Part shown: piece by piece, positions 23,049-32,300 of the stretch
Numbering within the stretch: the first letter of the stretch is position 1
Layout of the letters: each line of letters starts with the position of its first letter
IMG/VR virus record: IMGVR_UViG_3300044922_000436
Location: 1 to 49,073 of that record
From: a virus
Direction: 5' to 3' (one strand)
Length of the DNA: 49,073 nucleotides
Notes under the pieces: generated by a model
Seen by the model: only the letters and a program-made list of their open reading frames with translations
Told to the model about the DNA's origin: nothing
The model's database searches: none
Translations under genes and position numbers: made by a program

Positions 23049-23842
23049 TGCGCGTTATCTCTTTGGGCGCTGGCGTCCAATCAACAACCCTCGCTTTAAT
23101 GGCTGCATATGGTGAGATAAGCCCAATGCCAGACTGCGCTATTTTTGCTGATACAGGTTGGGAGCCTGTAGCTGTATATGAGCATTTAAATAGATTACGT
23201 CAGGTATTGCCATTTCCTGTTCATATTGTTTCTGCTGGCAATATTAGAAATGACATTTTAGCTAACGCAAACTCAAATACTAAGCGTTGCGCTGCTATTC
23301 CGTGGTTTACTGAAAACGGCGGGATGGCACTTAGACAATGCACTTCTGAGTATAAAATAACACCTATTCTCAGGAAGCAAAGAGAGTTGCTCGGTTACAA
23401 AAAAGGCCAGCGAATACCCCCAAAGAGTATAGAAGTCTGGATCGGCATTTCGACTGACGAAATTCAACGCATGAAAGAGCCGCGCGATAAATGGCAAACT
23501 CATAGATGGCCGTTAATTGATGCAAGAATGAGCCGTAGAGATTGCATATCGTGGCTCAAATCACACGGCTGGAACGCCCCAAAATCTGCTTGCATAGGCT
23601 GCCCATATCACTCTGATGCGATGTGGCGAGACATGAAGGATAACGACCCTGTTTCGTGGGCAGATGCCATTGAAGTAGATACCGCAATCAGAAATAGGCA
23701 ATCTTCTAGCGGTCTTAAATATAAGCCTTTTATGCACCGGAGCCTCAAGCCATTAAACGAAGTTGACCTGTCAACACCGGTTGACCGCGGGCAAAAAGAG
23801 TTCGGCTTTATGCAAGAATGCGATGGAGTGTGCGGATTATGA
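23045..23842 (+). CDS. PP-loop ATPase, PAPS-reductase/DndC-like
   Basis: A 265-residue protein with VISLGAGVQSTTLALM at the N-terminus, a PP-loop nucleotide-binding site. IFADTGWEPVAVYEHL and a Cys-containing C-terminal part (SACIGCPYHSDAMW) follow. This is the phage version of the adenine nucleotide alpha-hydrolase family that includes PAPS reductase and DndC. Additional Cys residues (KRCAAIPW, LRQCTSEYK) could bind an Fe-S cluster. It might take part in sulfur or nucleobase modification of DNA or tRNA; the reaction cannot be told from sequence. Start at 23045 or 23048. Confidence 0.75.
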   Translation: MMRVISLGAGVQSTTLALMAAYGEISPMPDCAIFADTGWEPVAVYEHLNRLRQVLPFPVHIVSAGNIRNDILANANSNTKRCAAIPWFTENGGMALRQCTSEYKITPILRKQRELLGYKKGQRIPPKSIEVWIGISTDEIQRMKEPRDKWQTHRWPLIDARMSRRDCISWLKSHGWNAPKSACIGCPYHSDAMWRDMKDNDPVSWADAIEVDTAIRNRQSSSGLKYKPFMHRSLKPLNEVDLSTPVDRGQKEFGFMQECDGVCGL

Positions 23843-24120
23843 GCCACGATAAAGCATCAGCACTGCAGGTCACGCTCTTCCTGGAAGACGCGATGACAGA
23901 CCTCGCCACCAACATCAGAGACCATGAGCTCTGCCCTGAGTGCGCAACAGCAGCCTTCATTGCAACGCTTGTCAGGTCAATTGAGGTTGGCCTCATTAAA
24001 CAAGCTGAAGATTATTCAGACGAAGAGAAGCAGCGCCTTCCCTACTTCACAGAAGCTGCAGAATCATTCTTCTACAATCAACGAGACAATGACGATTTTG
24101 ATTGCATAGGGACTGCATAA
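23839..24120 (+). CDS. Small acidic hypothetical protein
   Basis: A 93-residue protein from ATG 23839 (ATGA overlap with the PP-loop gene; an earlier in-frame start at 23818 is less likely). It is acidic and helical, with a CPEC pair near residue 32 and an aromatic/acidic end (FFYNQRDNDDFDCIG). CPEC might bind metal with the later Cys. No family recognised. It lies directly before the replicase and is probably co-expressed with it. Confidence 0.5.
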   Translation: MSHDKASALQVTLFLEDAMTDLATNIRDHELCPECATAAFIATLVRSIEVGLIKQAEDYSDEEKQRLPYFTEAAESFFYNQRDNDDFDCIGTA

Positions 24121-24154
24121 AAGTCGATTTTAATTACTGACAATACCGACCAAA
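24121..24154 (+). promoter_or_regulatory. Leader element AAGTCG-N12-GACAAT-N-CCGACCAAA before the replicase
   Basis: AAGTCG (24121-24126), twelve bases, GACAAT (24139-24144), one base, CCGACCAAA (24146-24154), then 14 bases to ATG 24169. The same parts with the same spacing appear before the fibre operon at 29241-29274. CTGACA might be a -35 box but no clear -10 follows. Probably an operator or phage-specific control site. Confidence 0.5.
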
Positions 24155-24168
24155 CAAAGAGAATTATT

Positions 24169-27100
24169 ATGAACATACTAACATTCGACCTTGAGACATC
24201 AGGGTCAAAGCCAGAGTTTGCACTTCAATCATGGCGTGCGCCACACGACGCCCACATCACATCGCTTGTGTGGATGCACAACGGCACAACGCATGGCGGC
24301 CTTAATCCGACTAAAGATGATTTCATAAATATGCTCATCTATGCACAAGAGAACGACTGCACGATTGCAGGATGGAATGTGCAATTCGATGTTCAATGGC
24401 TCATTGCGTATGGACTTGAAGATGAAGTTTTCAAATGCAAATTCATTGATGGAATGCTGCTTTGGCGTCATCTCACTATTGAGCCAGAATATGAAGCAAC
24501 AGGCTCACGCAAGAAGTCATATGGCCTTAAGGCAGCGGTTGCTGAGTTCTTACCAGCATTTAGTGATTACGAATTAGACATCGACTTCCACGACCCATCG
24601 CCAGAAGCACGCGCTAAGCTACATGAATACAATATTAGCGATGTTAAATTCACTGAGCATCTCACGCTTAAATTCTACAATGAATTATCGAAGAAACAGC
24701 AAACAGCTGCACGCATTGAAGCCGAGTGCATTCCTCTCATAGCTGCTGCTAACTATCACGGCATGGTCGTTGATGTTCCTGCAGTCGAAGCGCTTTGCGC
24801 TAAGCTAGAACAAACTGCAGAACAAAAACTCGCAGAGCTCGCGCCTTATGGCGTCACAGAAGAAATCATTCGCTCACCTGCAAAGCTCTCTAAGCTCCTG
24901 TTCGATGATTGGGGCCTACCACCACAAGGAACAACAGACACAGGCGCACGTTCAACAGATAAGTCAGCACTCCATGAGCTCTCGCTCATTGACCCAAAAG
25001 CTAAAACGCTCAGGGAATATCGTGAAGCCCTCAACAATAAAACAAAGTTCGCGCAAACAATTCTTGAGAGCGCTGCATATAACGGCAACTCAACCACACA
25101 CCCTCAAGCAATTATATTCGGCACATATTCGGGCCGTCTTACATACGCGTCTAATCAAGGCCGTGGCAAAGAACTTAGACAGACAGGCTTTGCAATCCAT
25201 CAGATGAAACGCGGTGCTGAATATCGCGCTGCAATTAAAGCGCCTGATGGATTTACGATATTAGAATTTGACGCCGCAGGTCAGGAGCTGCGCTGGTTTG
25301 CCTGCGCCTCTAAAGACCCAACAATGCTCAAGCTCTGCATGCCTGGGCAAGACCCTCACGCTTACATGGCAAAACAAATTGGGCCTGATGTTGAGCGACA
25401 AATGGGCAAATTGTCTAACTTATCCTTACAGTATCGGACCTCTGCAAAGAAATTGCAGCAAGTCGCGCGCGTTCAATACAACATCCCTATGACGCTCAAG
25501 GAAGCTGAGCACATCCATGCAACATATCAAGACGCCTACTCTCAAGTGCCAGTATTCTGGAAATCACAAATTGCTAAGGTCAAGCACGCCAAATATGTTG
25601 AGACTTACGCTGGTCGACGTGTCAGCGTCGATGGTGATTGGAGTGGCAATCACGCATGGTCTATGGGCAGCACTGCCATCAACTATCGCATTCAAGGCAC
25701 AGGCGCAGACCAGAAATACCTCGCACTCGCAGTCATCAAGCCATATCTCAGACAGATAGGAGCACGCTTCGCATGGGACTTACATGACGGCATTTATCTT
25801 TATGTGCCTGATGACAAAGTCCAAGAGGCTGCAGAACAAATCAAATTATCGCTCGATAATCTTCCTTATAAATCAGCATGGGGCTTTGAGCCTCCAATCC
25901 CTCTCCCTTGGGATTGTAAGTCAGGCAAGTCATGGGGTGAATTAAAGGAATATAAATTTAACGAGGCTGACACCCCCGACCAAGAAGGTGCCAGCCTCTC
26001 AATCGCCCCTACTCTGCAGCCCGATGGAGTTCAAGGCCGTGAGCGCCTGGGTGATTTATCTACCTCAAATAAAGCATCACCCCAGCTAGTTCAAGTTGAC
26101 TTCCGTCCACAGCGCGAAGCTGCGCTCGAAGTCGCCCTTCAGTTTGCCAGTGCAGGGATTAAGACTTTCCCCTGCCAGGCAGACAAGAAGCCAGCCCCTG
26201 GCTTTATGAATTGGGAGAATGCTGCATCATCTGACCCTGACCAGCTGCGCCAATGGTTCCTCACAGACTACAGGGACACAGCTGCAATGGTCGGCATGCC
26301 TTGTGGCCCCAATAATCTCGTCGCAATCGACCCTGACAGACCAAAGCCTGAGAAGGGGAAGACAGCTGATGGCCTGGTCTTATTCAAGAACCTCGTCCAT
26401 GAGCTCAGCATCGACCTCACAGGCGTCCCAATCATTAAATCGCCATCTGGTGGTCAGCACTATATTTTCTCACAACCACAAGATGCACGCTTTGGCTGCG
26501 CCACTGGCTCACTTCCTGATAATGTCGATGTCAAAGGGGATGGTGGCTACCTCATAGCATCAGGCTCACGCAGAGCTGATGGCCTCGCCTATGAGCAAAT
26601 GCCTGGCACGCCATCACTCATTGAGTCATTCAAAACAAACACAATCCCAGCAATGCCGCTCCAGCTCAGGACAATCATCGGCACACGCAAAGAGCGCCTA
26701 TCAGCCCCTAACAATGAGACAGAACGCCTCGATTGGCATCTCTTAGCAGAAGCCCTCAGCCCTCAGAATATTCCTAACGATGCTACATTTGATTCACGCG
26801 ATGAATGGGTCTCAATGGCGCATGCGATTTATGGAGCATCATCAGGACAGGATTGGGGCCGTAAGGAATGGCTCGCATGGAATGCCAGACGCCAGCAGTC
26901 GCCCAATGAGCCAGAACGCGTATGGGACACGATTAAACCAGCAGAAGTCAGAGCTGGCTCAGGATACATCAAGGCGCAGCTCTTCACGCGCAATCGCACT
27001 GAGCTCCTAGAACGCATCGCAAATGCTGAAGCTGGCAATCTCTTCACCAAGGTCGTCGGAGATGAGGGTCAGAGTGATAGCCCAAAGCTCGATGATTTAA

Positions 27101-28209
27101 TTAAAGGCCCTAGCCCATTCAAACGCATTAACGCTTGGGATATGCCTCCTAGACAATTTGTCTATAAGAAGCATTACATCAGGAAGTTCATCTCAGCATC
27201 CATCGCGCCTGGAGGCGTTGGCAAATCAACAGTCGCAATTGCTGAAGCTGTCGCAATGGCCACAGGTAAGGACATCCTTGGTCATGCAGTCACTGAGCCT
27301 CTCAAGGTCTGGTATTGGAATGGCGAAGACCCATTCGATGAGCTGCAGCGCAGGTTCCTTGCTGTTATCCAGCATTTTAACCTGACCAATGAGGACATCG
27401 AGCTCCTTGAGGAAAACCTGTTCTTCGACTCAGGGCGTAATCTTGAAATCAAGATAGCCTTCCAAGAGAAGAACGGCACCAAAATAGCAGCGCCTGTCGC
27501 TAACAAGCTCAAGCAGTGGATTGAGGAGAATGAGATTGATGTCGTCATCATCGACCCATTCGTCAGCAGCCACTCAGTCTCTGAGAATGACAATAATGCA
27601 ATCGATGTCGTCGCTAAGGCATGGGCTAAGATTGCAGATGTCACCAATTGCGCAATCGACCTTGTCCACCACGTCAGAAAGACGAATGGCCAAGAGGCCA
27701 CAGTCGAGGATGCACGCGGCGCTTCTGCCCTCCTAGCAGCAGTCAGGTCAGCACGCGTCTTTAATGCTATGAGCGCTGATGAAGCCGCACGCTCAGGCGT
27801 CCATAACCAAAAGCTCTATTTCAAAGAGGACAATGGTAAGGCCAACCTAGCACCAGCAGCTGCAGCAGGATGGTATAAGATTAGCGGCGTTGACCTGCCA
27901 AATGGCGATAGCGTCGCAACTGTCAATGTCTGGCAGTGGCCAAACATCCACGACCAGGTCACAGATGAGGACCTGGTCGAAATTCAGAGACGCTGCAAAG
28001 CTGATGAGCCAAGCGAAAGCAGCCAAGCAGCTGATTGGGTCGGACATGTCGTAGCAGATGTCATGGGGCTCAATGCAGGTGACAAATCGGACAAAGCACG
28101 CATCAAAGAGCTTCTGAAGGTATGGCTGAAGGAAGGAAATTTATGCGTGAAAACGGCATGGAATGCTCGCCAAGGGAAGCCAAAAAAGGTTATAAGCAGT
28201 CATACGTAA
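24169..28209 (+). CDS. Fused replicase: 3'-5' exonuclease + family A DNA polymerase + PrimPol + RecA-fold helicase
   Basis: A 1346-residue single chain. Exonuclease (about 1-175): FDLET (Asp7, Glu9), WNVQFD (Asp74), YNISD (Tyr154, Asp158), DEDDy type. Family A polymerase (about 180-595): motif A DAAGQELR (Asp368), O-helix RQMGKLSNLSLQY with Arg410, Lys414, Leu418 (E. coli Phe762 position) and Tyr422, motif C LHDG (His539, Asp540, normally HDE). Linker about 596-645. PrimPol (about 646-830): DPD (Asp721/Asp723), SPSGGQHY (His764), VDVKGDGGY (Asp787). PriCT-like domain about 853-940. Helicase (about 985-1260): Walker A APGGVGKST (Lys1019), Walker B VVIIDP (Asp1129), HHVRKT. Priming, unwinding and synthesis are joined in one polypeptide. 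Confidence 0.93.
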   Translation: MNILTFDLETSGSKPEFALQSWRAPHDAHITSLVWMHNGTTHGGLNPTKDDFINMLIYAQENDCTIAGWNVQFDVQWLIAYGLEDEVFKCKFIDGMLLWRHLTIEPEYEATGSRKKSYGLKAAVAEFLPAFSDYELDIDFHDPSPEARAKLHEYNISDVKFTEHLTLKFYNELSKKQQTAARIEAECIPLIAAANYHGMVVDVPAVEALCAKLEQTAEQKLAELAPYGVTEEIIRSPAKLSKLLFDDWGLPPQGTTDTGARSTDKSALHELSLIDPKAKTLREYREALNNKTKFAQTILESAAYNGNSTTHPQAIIFGTYSGRLTYASNQGRGKELRQTGFAIHQMKRGAEYRAAIKAPDGFTILEFDAAGQELRWFACASKDPTMLKLCMPGQDPHAYMAKQIGPDVERQMGKLSNLSLQYRTSAKKLQQVARVQYNIPMTLKEAEHIHATYQDAYSQVPVFWKSQIAKVKHAKYVETYAGRRVSVDGDWSGNHAWSMGSTAINYRIQGTGADQKYLALAVIKPYLRQIGARFAWDLHDGIYLYVPDDKVQEAAEQIKLSLDNLPYKSAWGFEPPIPLPWDCKSGKSWGELKEYKFNEADTPDQEGASLSIAPTLQPDGVQGRERLGDLSTSNKASPQLVQVDFRPQREAALEVALQFASAGIKTFPCQADKKPAPGFMNWENAASSDPDQLRQWFLTDYRDTAAMVGMPCGPNNLVAIDPDRPKPEKGKTADGLVLFKNLVHELSIDLTGVPIIKSPSGGQHYIFSQPQDARFGCATGSLPDNVDVKGDGGYLIASGSRRADGLAYEQMPGTPSLIESFKTNTIPAMPLQLRTIIGTRKERLSAPNNETERLDWHLLAEALSPQNIPNDATFDSRDEWVSMAHAIYGASSGQDWGRKEWLAWNARRQQSPNEPERVWDTIKPAEVRAGSGYIKAQLFTRNRTELLERIANAEAGNLFTKVVGDEGQSDSPKLDDLIKGPSPFKRINAWDMPPRQFVYKKHYIRKFISASIAPGGVGKSTVAIAEAVAMATGKDILGHAVTEPLKVWYWNGEDPFDELQRRFLAVIQHFNLTNEDIELLEENLFFDSGRNLEIKIAFQEKNGTKIAAPVANKLKQWIEENEIDVVIIDPFVSSHSVSENDNNAIDVVAKAWAKIADVTNCAIDLVHHVRKTNGQEATVEDARGASALLAAVRSARVFNAMSADEAARSGVHNQKLYFKEDNGKANLAPAAAAGWYKISGVDLPNGDSVATVNVWQWPNIHDQVTDEDLVEIQRRCKADEPSESSQAADWVGHVVADVMGLNAGDKSDKARIKELLKVWLKEGNLCVKTAWNARQGKPKKVISSHT

Positions 28210-28215
28210 GTCATT

Positions 28216-28318
28216 GATCCTCACTTCCTCACTTCAGGTGAGGTGAAGTGAGGATCTAACCTCCTCACCTCACCTTATATAGGTGAGGAGGTAGGTGAGG
28301 TGAGAACTCAAGGTGAGG
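28216..28318. repeat. GGTGAGG/CCTCACC repeat and palindrome cluster, candidate origin or operator
   Basis: Nine copies of GGTGAGG-type heptamers in about 100 bases, on both strands. They form nested hairpins: GATCCTCACTTC (28216-28227) with GAAGTGAGGATC (28245-28256); CCTCCTCACC (28260-28269) with GGTGAGGAGG (28282-28291); CTCACCTCACC (28264-28274) with GGTGAGGTGAG (28294-28304). TATATA lies in the middle loop. It directly follows the replicase stop. Iteron-like origin, replicase binding site or transcription control are possible. Confidence 0.75.
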
Positions 28319-28331
28319 AAAACTGCAGGAA

Positions 28332-28775
28332 ATGGCTAGACCGCAGTGGCGAACGCCAGCGAAGGATTATCCCAAGAGGATGCCTGAGAATTTTTGGATG
28401 CTGGAGCAGCGTCGTGTGAAGATGCACGACCTGTCGCGCATGCCGCAGTGCGTGGCTACAGCGCGAAGCACTGGGCAGCGGTGTCGTTGCGTTCGTGTGC
28501 TTGGGTCAGACTATTGCGTTAAGCATGGCGGCTCTGGACATATCAAGGAACGCATTCAGCGTTTGGGTGGGCCTGTTGTGCGAGCGAAGTCTGTGCCGTC
28601 TCTGAGACACCAAAATCTCAAGAGACGACTAGAGATTGAGACTTACTTGCATGACATGGCGAGTAATGCTCATGTTGAGCATATGTCTAGACAGTTGAGA
28701 ATAGAGCTGGCTTCATTGCCTTTGGGGGCGCGAGCACGAAAATACATGAAATGGCTGGAGGGCAGAAGTGTCTGA
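28332..28775 (+). CDS. Cys/His-motif hypothetical protein (HGG type)
   Basis: A 147-residue basic protein. The motif CVATARSTGQRCRCVRV then YCVKHGG gives Cys40, Cys51, Cys62 and His65. This is a small putative zinc-binding knuckle, common in phage proteins near small terminase genes and ending in HGG. The C-terminal half is helical and basic, suggesting nucleic acid binding. An in-frame ATG at 28380 is an alternative start. It is followed by an 8-base overlap with the possible small terminase, so the two may work together. Confidence 0.6.
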   Translation: MARPQWRTPAKDYPKRMPENFWMLEQRRVKMHDLSRMPQCVATARSTGQRCRCVRVLGSDYCVKHGGSGHIKERIQRLGGPVVRAKSVPSLRHQNLKRRLEIETYLHDMASNAHVEHMSRQLRIELASLPLGARARKYMKWLEGRSV

Positions 28776-29022
28776 AAACAACGACTTAGAAGCACTCGAC
28801 TTAAAAGGGCTTGCAATCGAGACGCTGCGCCAAGTGTGCTTGGACAAGGGCGCTCCAGCGCAATCCAGGGCGGCTGCAGCGCGTTCTATTGCGGAAATTG
28901 TGGGTCTGTTGGGCAAGAATGCTGAGATTATCAGCGACACATCAGCCAAGGACCTGAGCTCGATGACAGCTGCAGAACTCGATGCTGAAATCAAACGCAT
29001 CAGCAAAAGAGTCACCAACTAG
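28768..29022 (+). CDS. Possible small terminase subunit
   Basis: An 84-residue helical protein starting at GTG 28768, with GGAGGG five bases upstream. It reads LKGLAIETLRQVCLDKGAPAQSRAAAARSIAEIVGLLG and ends MTAAELDAEIKRISKRV. The Ala-rich 'rAaAa' helix followed by an acidic coiled segment is a pattern often found in short TerS-like proteins. The large terminase is 11 kb away, beyond the fibre genes, so the call rests on composition and the absence of a better candidate. It could also be a small DNA-binding regulator. Confidence 0.45.
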   Translation: MSENNDLEALDLKGLAIETLRQVCLDKGAPAQSRAAAARSIAEIVGLLGKNAEIISDTSAKDLSSMTAAELDAEIKRISKRVTN

Positions 29023-29282
29023 ACCAGCAACCCACCCCCTGGCCCTTGATTTCATTGGGAATACCATTACCTATATTAGGTATATCGACCCCTGGGGTGG
29101 GGGTTTGCCTGGGGGAAAAGGGCCTGGGTCCTGGGACTTTTGCGCGCGACCGCCCTCCGGCCTCCCCCGCGAAGAGGTGCGAATGCTCTGGCGGCACCCC
29201 CGCGAAAATTCCACTAATTTTAAACATCCAAAGCGCTCCTAAGTCGTCTATAACGCTCGACAATGCCGACAAAATCGGCTAG
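29023..29282. promoter_or_regulatory. GC-skewed non-coding region before the fibre operon
   Basis: About 300 bases without a supported gene. It contains ACCTATATTAGGT (29069-29081, palindromic), ACCCCTGGGGT (29089-29099, palindromic) and a long G-rich, then C-rich stretch (29090-29200). AAGTCG-N12-GACAAT-N-CCGACAAAA (29241-29274) follows, with the hairpin GCCGA/TCGGC (29265-29279). Position after a possible small terminase makes it a candidate packaging site or late promoter region; neither is proven. Confidence 0.45.
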
Positions 29283-29319
29283 TCCACATAGGCGCAGACA
29301 GAACCTGCGTTCATGTGGA
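29283..29319 (+). promoter_or_regulatory. Hairpin covering the ribosome binding site of the fibre gene
   Basis: TCCACAT (29283-29289) pairs with ATGTGGA (29313-29319), and inside it CGCAG (29293-29297) pairs with CTGCG (29305-29309). The right arm includes the first part of TGGAGGG, the ribosome binding site of the GTG start at 29328. When folded, initiation should be hindered, so long-fibre translation may be controlled. Confidence 0.6.
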
Positions 29320-29327
29320 GGGCTGCT

Positions 29328-32300
29328 GTGGCGCGCTTAACTAAGCTGTTCTCGTTCAAGAACTTTGCTGCCACTCGCCCTAATTCACCTCTTCCTGGTG
29401 CTGACGTTGACAACGAGTTTGCGGAGGTCCGCAAGGTCGTCAATGAGATTGATGGTGAGCTGAAGACAGTCCGGCGTGCAGACGGCGCTCTTCACAATGG
29501 GATTGTTACGAAGGACAGTCTTGAGCCTGGTCTTCTTGACCAGCTGACGACGCCGATTCAGCAGGCTGTTGCGAATGCAAAGTCTGCAGGCGCGCAGGGC
29601 GCTAACCAGGCGATACAAGAGGCTAATCGGGCTCTTAAGTTTGCCGCTGATGCTGAGTCATCGGCGCAGCGTGCGCTTGCTGCGGAGCAAGCGACTCTTG
29701 CGAATGCTCCAGGCGCTTTGAAGGATATTGCTGACGCAAAGACAGCTGCGACTGCTGCTGCGAAGGATGCGAAAGACGCTGCAAACGATATTTTCAATAG
29801 TTTGAGCGGCGCGGTTAGTTCTGCTGATTTATCTGCGAAGTATGCAATACTTTCTGAGTATTGGGCTGAATGGATGGGAGAGGCGAATACGCCTGGCGAC
29901 CAGACCATTCCTCCGAATATTCTTGCTGAGATGAAGGTCACTGGCGACCATTGGAGCGCCAGGTGGTGGAGTAATCGCGCTGCGAATGCGTTTGGGCAGT
30001 TAACGTCTCTTTATCTTGGCGTTCATCCTGACCATAACGCAGCGACAGCTGCGAGTACGCAGCTACCCCCAGCTGCTGGAAGTATTTATTATAATTCGAC
30101 GCAGAATAAACCATTTCTATGGACGGGCAGCGGCTGGCAACCGTTTTGGTCTCCGCAAAAAGCTATTACGACGACGTTGTATTATAAGGCGACTGCTGGT
30201 CAGACGTCGTTTGATTTAAATATTTCTGACCTTTACGCCAATTCTTTTAAGATGGATGCGACTGACCCTGAGCCCTTATCGGTTCATGTTAATGGCGTCT
30301 TGTTGTTTCCGACGCCTCCAGCGCCGACGCCTCCTGCCCTGCCAGTGAAGGGGGATTACACGGTTGACCCGACGACATCGATTATCACGATGTCTGAGCC
30401 TCTTCCGATTAATTCGGTTGTTAGCATTGATGTGCTGACGCCGCGAGATAAGTTTGCTGTTGGTAGCGTGAATTTCCATGCGCTGCTGAGTTTAGACTTA
30501 GACCCTGTAACAAAAGCTCCAGGCCAACTCGATGGCGTTAAGAAGCAGTTTATTCTGACGCGAGTTGACGGGAAGGCTTTGGCGATTGGCGGCTCTGAGG
30601 AATTATTCGTCTCGGTTGATGGCGTTATTCAGCAGGCTGGGATTGATTATAATGCTGCTGGCGCTCGGATGACTTTTACTGAGGCTCCTAGCGCTGACGC
30701 CAAGGTTTGGGCTTTATGGATGGAGCCTGGCGGGTCTGCTGGCGGTAAGGGCGTAAATCCACCATCCCCGCCGGAAGATTTGCATTCCAATCGTTATGGC
30801 TGGCTTCCTGGCACTGGCGGCGTTTGGGATGATAATCGCGGCGAGATGCATTCTGTTGCGAATGTTGCTGCGAGATTAGCGCTGAAAGACCCAGAGCAAT
30901 TAGTCCCTGGCTCGATGGTTTATGAAAGAGACAGCCATGACATTTGGGTTTATACGCCAGGAACTACTGCCAATCCTGCTCTGACAACGAGTTGGACGAT
31001 GGCGTTGAAGGGCCATCCGACCGATAATATTCTGCGTTCGCTTAATTACGACCCATCGAAGCCAAACAGCATGGCGTGGGAAGATAATCGCGACATCATG
31101 GAAACGGTTAGTGCTGAAGCTGATCTTTATAATCCTGCTGTTCTTCCTCCGAGTCATTTAGCTGTTGGCAAGCTGGTTTATGTTCGCGCTACTGGTCAGC
31201 TTTGGGAATGTTTGGTTGATGGCGCGGCAGGCACAATCACGAATACGATTGCTGATTGGAAGCCATTAGGCGGCGCTGGCGTCACTTTTGTGGGAAGAAT
31301 CGGCAATCTTCCTGACCCAGCTGTGAAGACAATTCCTGACGGGTCGCTGTTCATGGTCAATTTGGACTTGAATGGCAAGGAATATCATCGTCTTTATGTG
31401 TTTGATGCGACAGCGACGAATGCAGCTGGCGTTGTTGGAATTTTTCGCTCATGCGCGCCGCGTGATTTTTTAAAGAATTTACGGGCTGACCCTGACCAAG
31501 GATTTGATGCTGAACCTGGCGATTTCCAAGTTACTTTGGAGAATGGTCATAAGGAACTGAAGGTTCAGGACGCTGCAGCTGCATGGCAGACGGTGTATTC
31601 TGAAGACTTGGTGAAGCAGTGGATTGCAGCTGGCAATTTATTCCAAGGCACTGCAGAGGATAAGGGCCACGGCACTGTTGGGTCGATTGATTTAGATAAG
31701 CTGCCAGCCCAAAGCGCCTTGGGCATTACTGATGCAGGCCATTATTATATTTATGTTGGTTTAGCTGGAAAGGTTATTGCGCCGAATGATATTGGCGGTG
31801 GGCCGTCGAATATTGATGGCGCGAAGCTGAATGTTGGCGATTGGATATTGGTTGCAAATACAGGAACGTCTGCTGCTCCTGTAATGAAATACACCCATGT
31901 GCCTGGAGATTTGCTGGCGAAAAGTCGCGGCGATAATCTTTATGGATTGAACCCTTGGGCTGCTGGCGCTTATGAGGCTGGAAGCCTCGTTGTTTATAAT
32001 GGCGATGTTTACAAGGCGTCTCAGGCTGTATTGACTACTGATGTCGCGCCTGGCGCAGCTGTTGTCGCTCCTGCCGTGAATCCTTGGGCGAAGGTGAATA
32101 TTTCTGGCGGCGTTAAGACCGTTGCGGCTGATGCTAACCTCCCGGCCACGGCGGCGAATGGGGCTGTTTATCTGGTTTTGTCCAGCGCCAAGGCGGGTGG
32201 CAAGCAGGCGCTCTATAGCTGGGATACCGCATCCAATAAATGGCAGGCTTTAGGGGGGAGCGGTGTGCCTCTCGACCTGACGGGCGGCAAGAAGCTCATA

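Noticed and set aside
29046-29282. Open frames of 78-86 codons on both strands in the fibre-operon leader
   Set aside because: They overlap one another in the GC-rich gap, have odd composition and no ribosome binding site. More likely chance frames.
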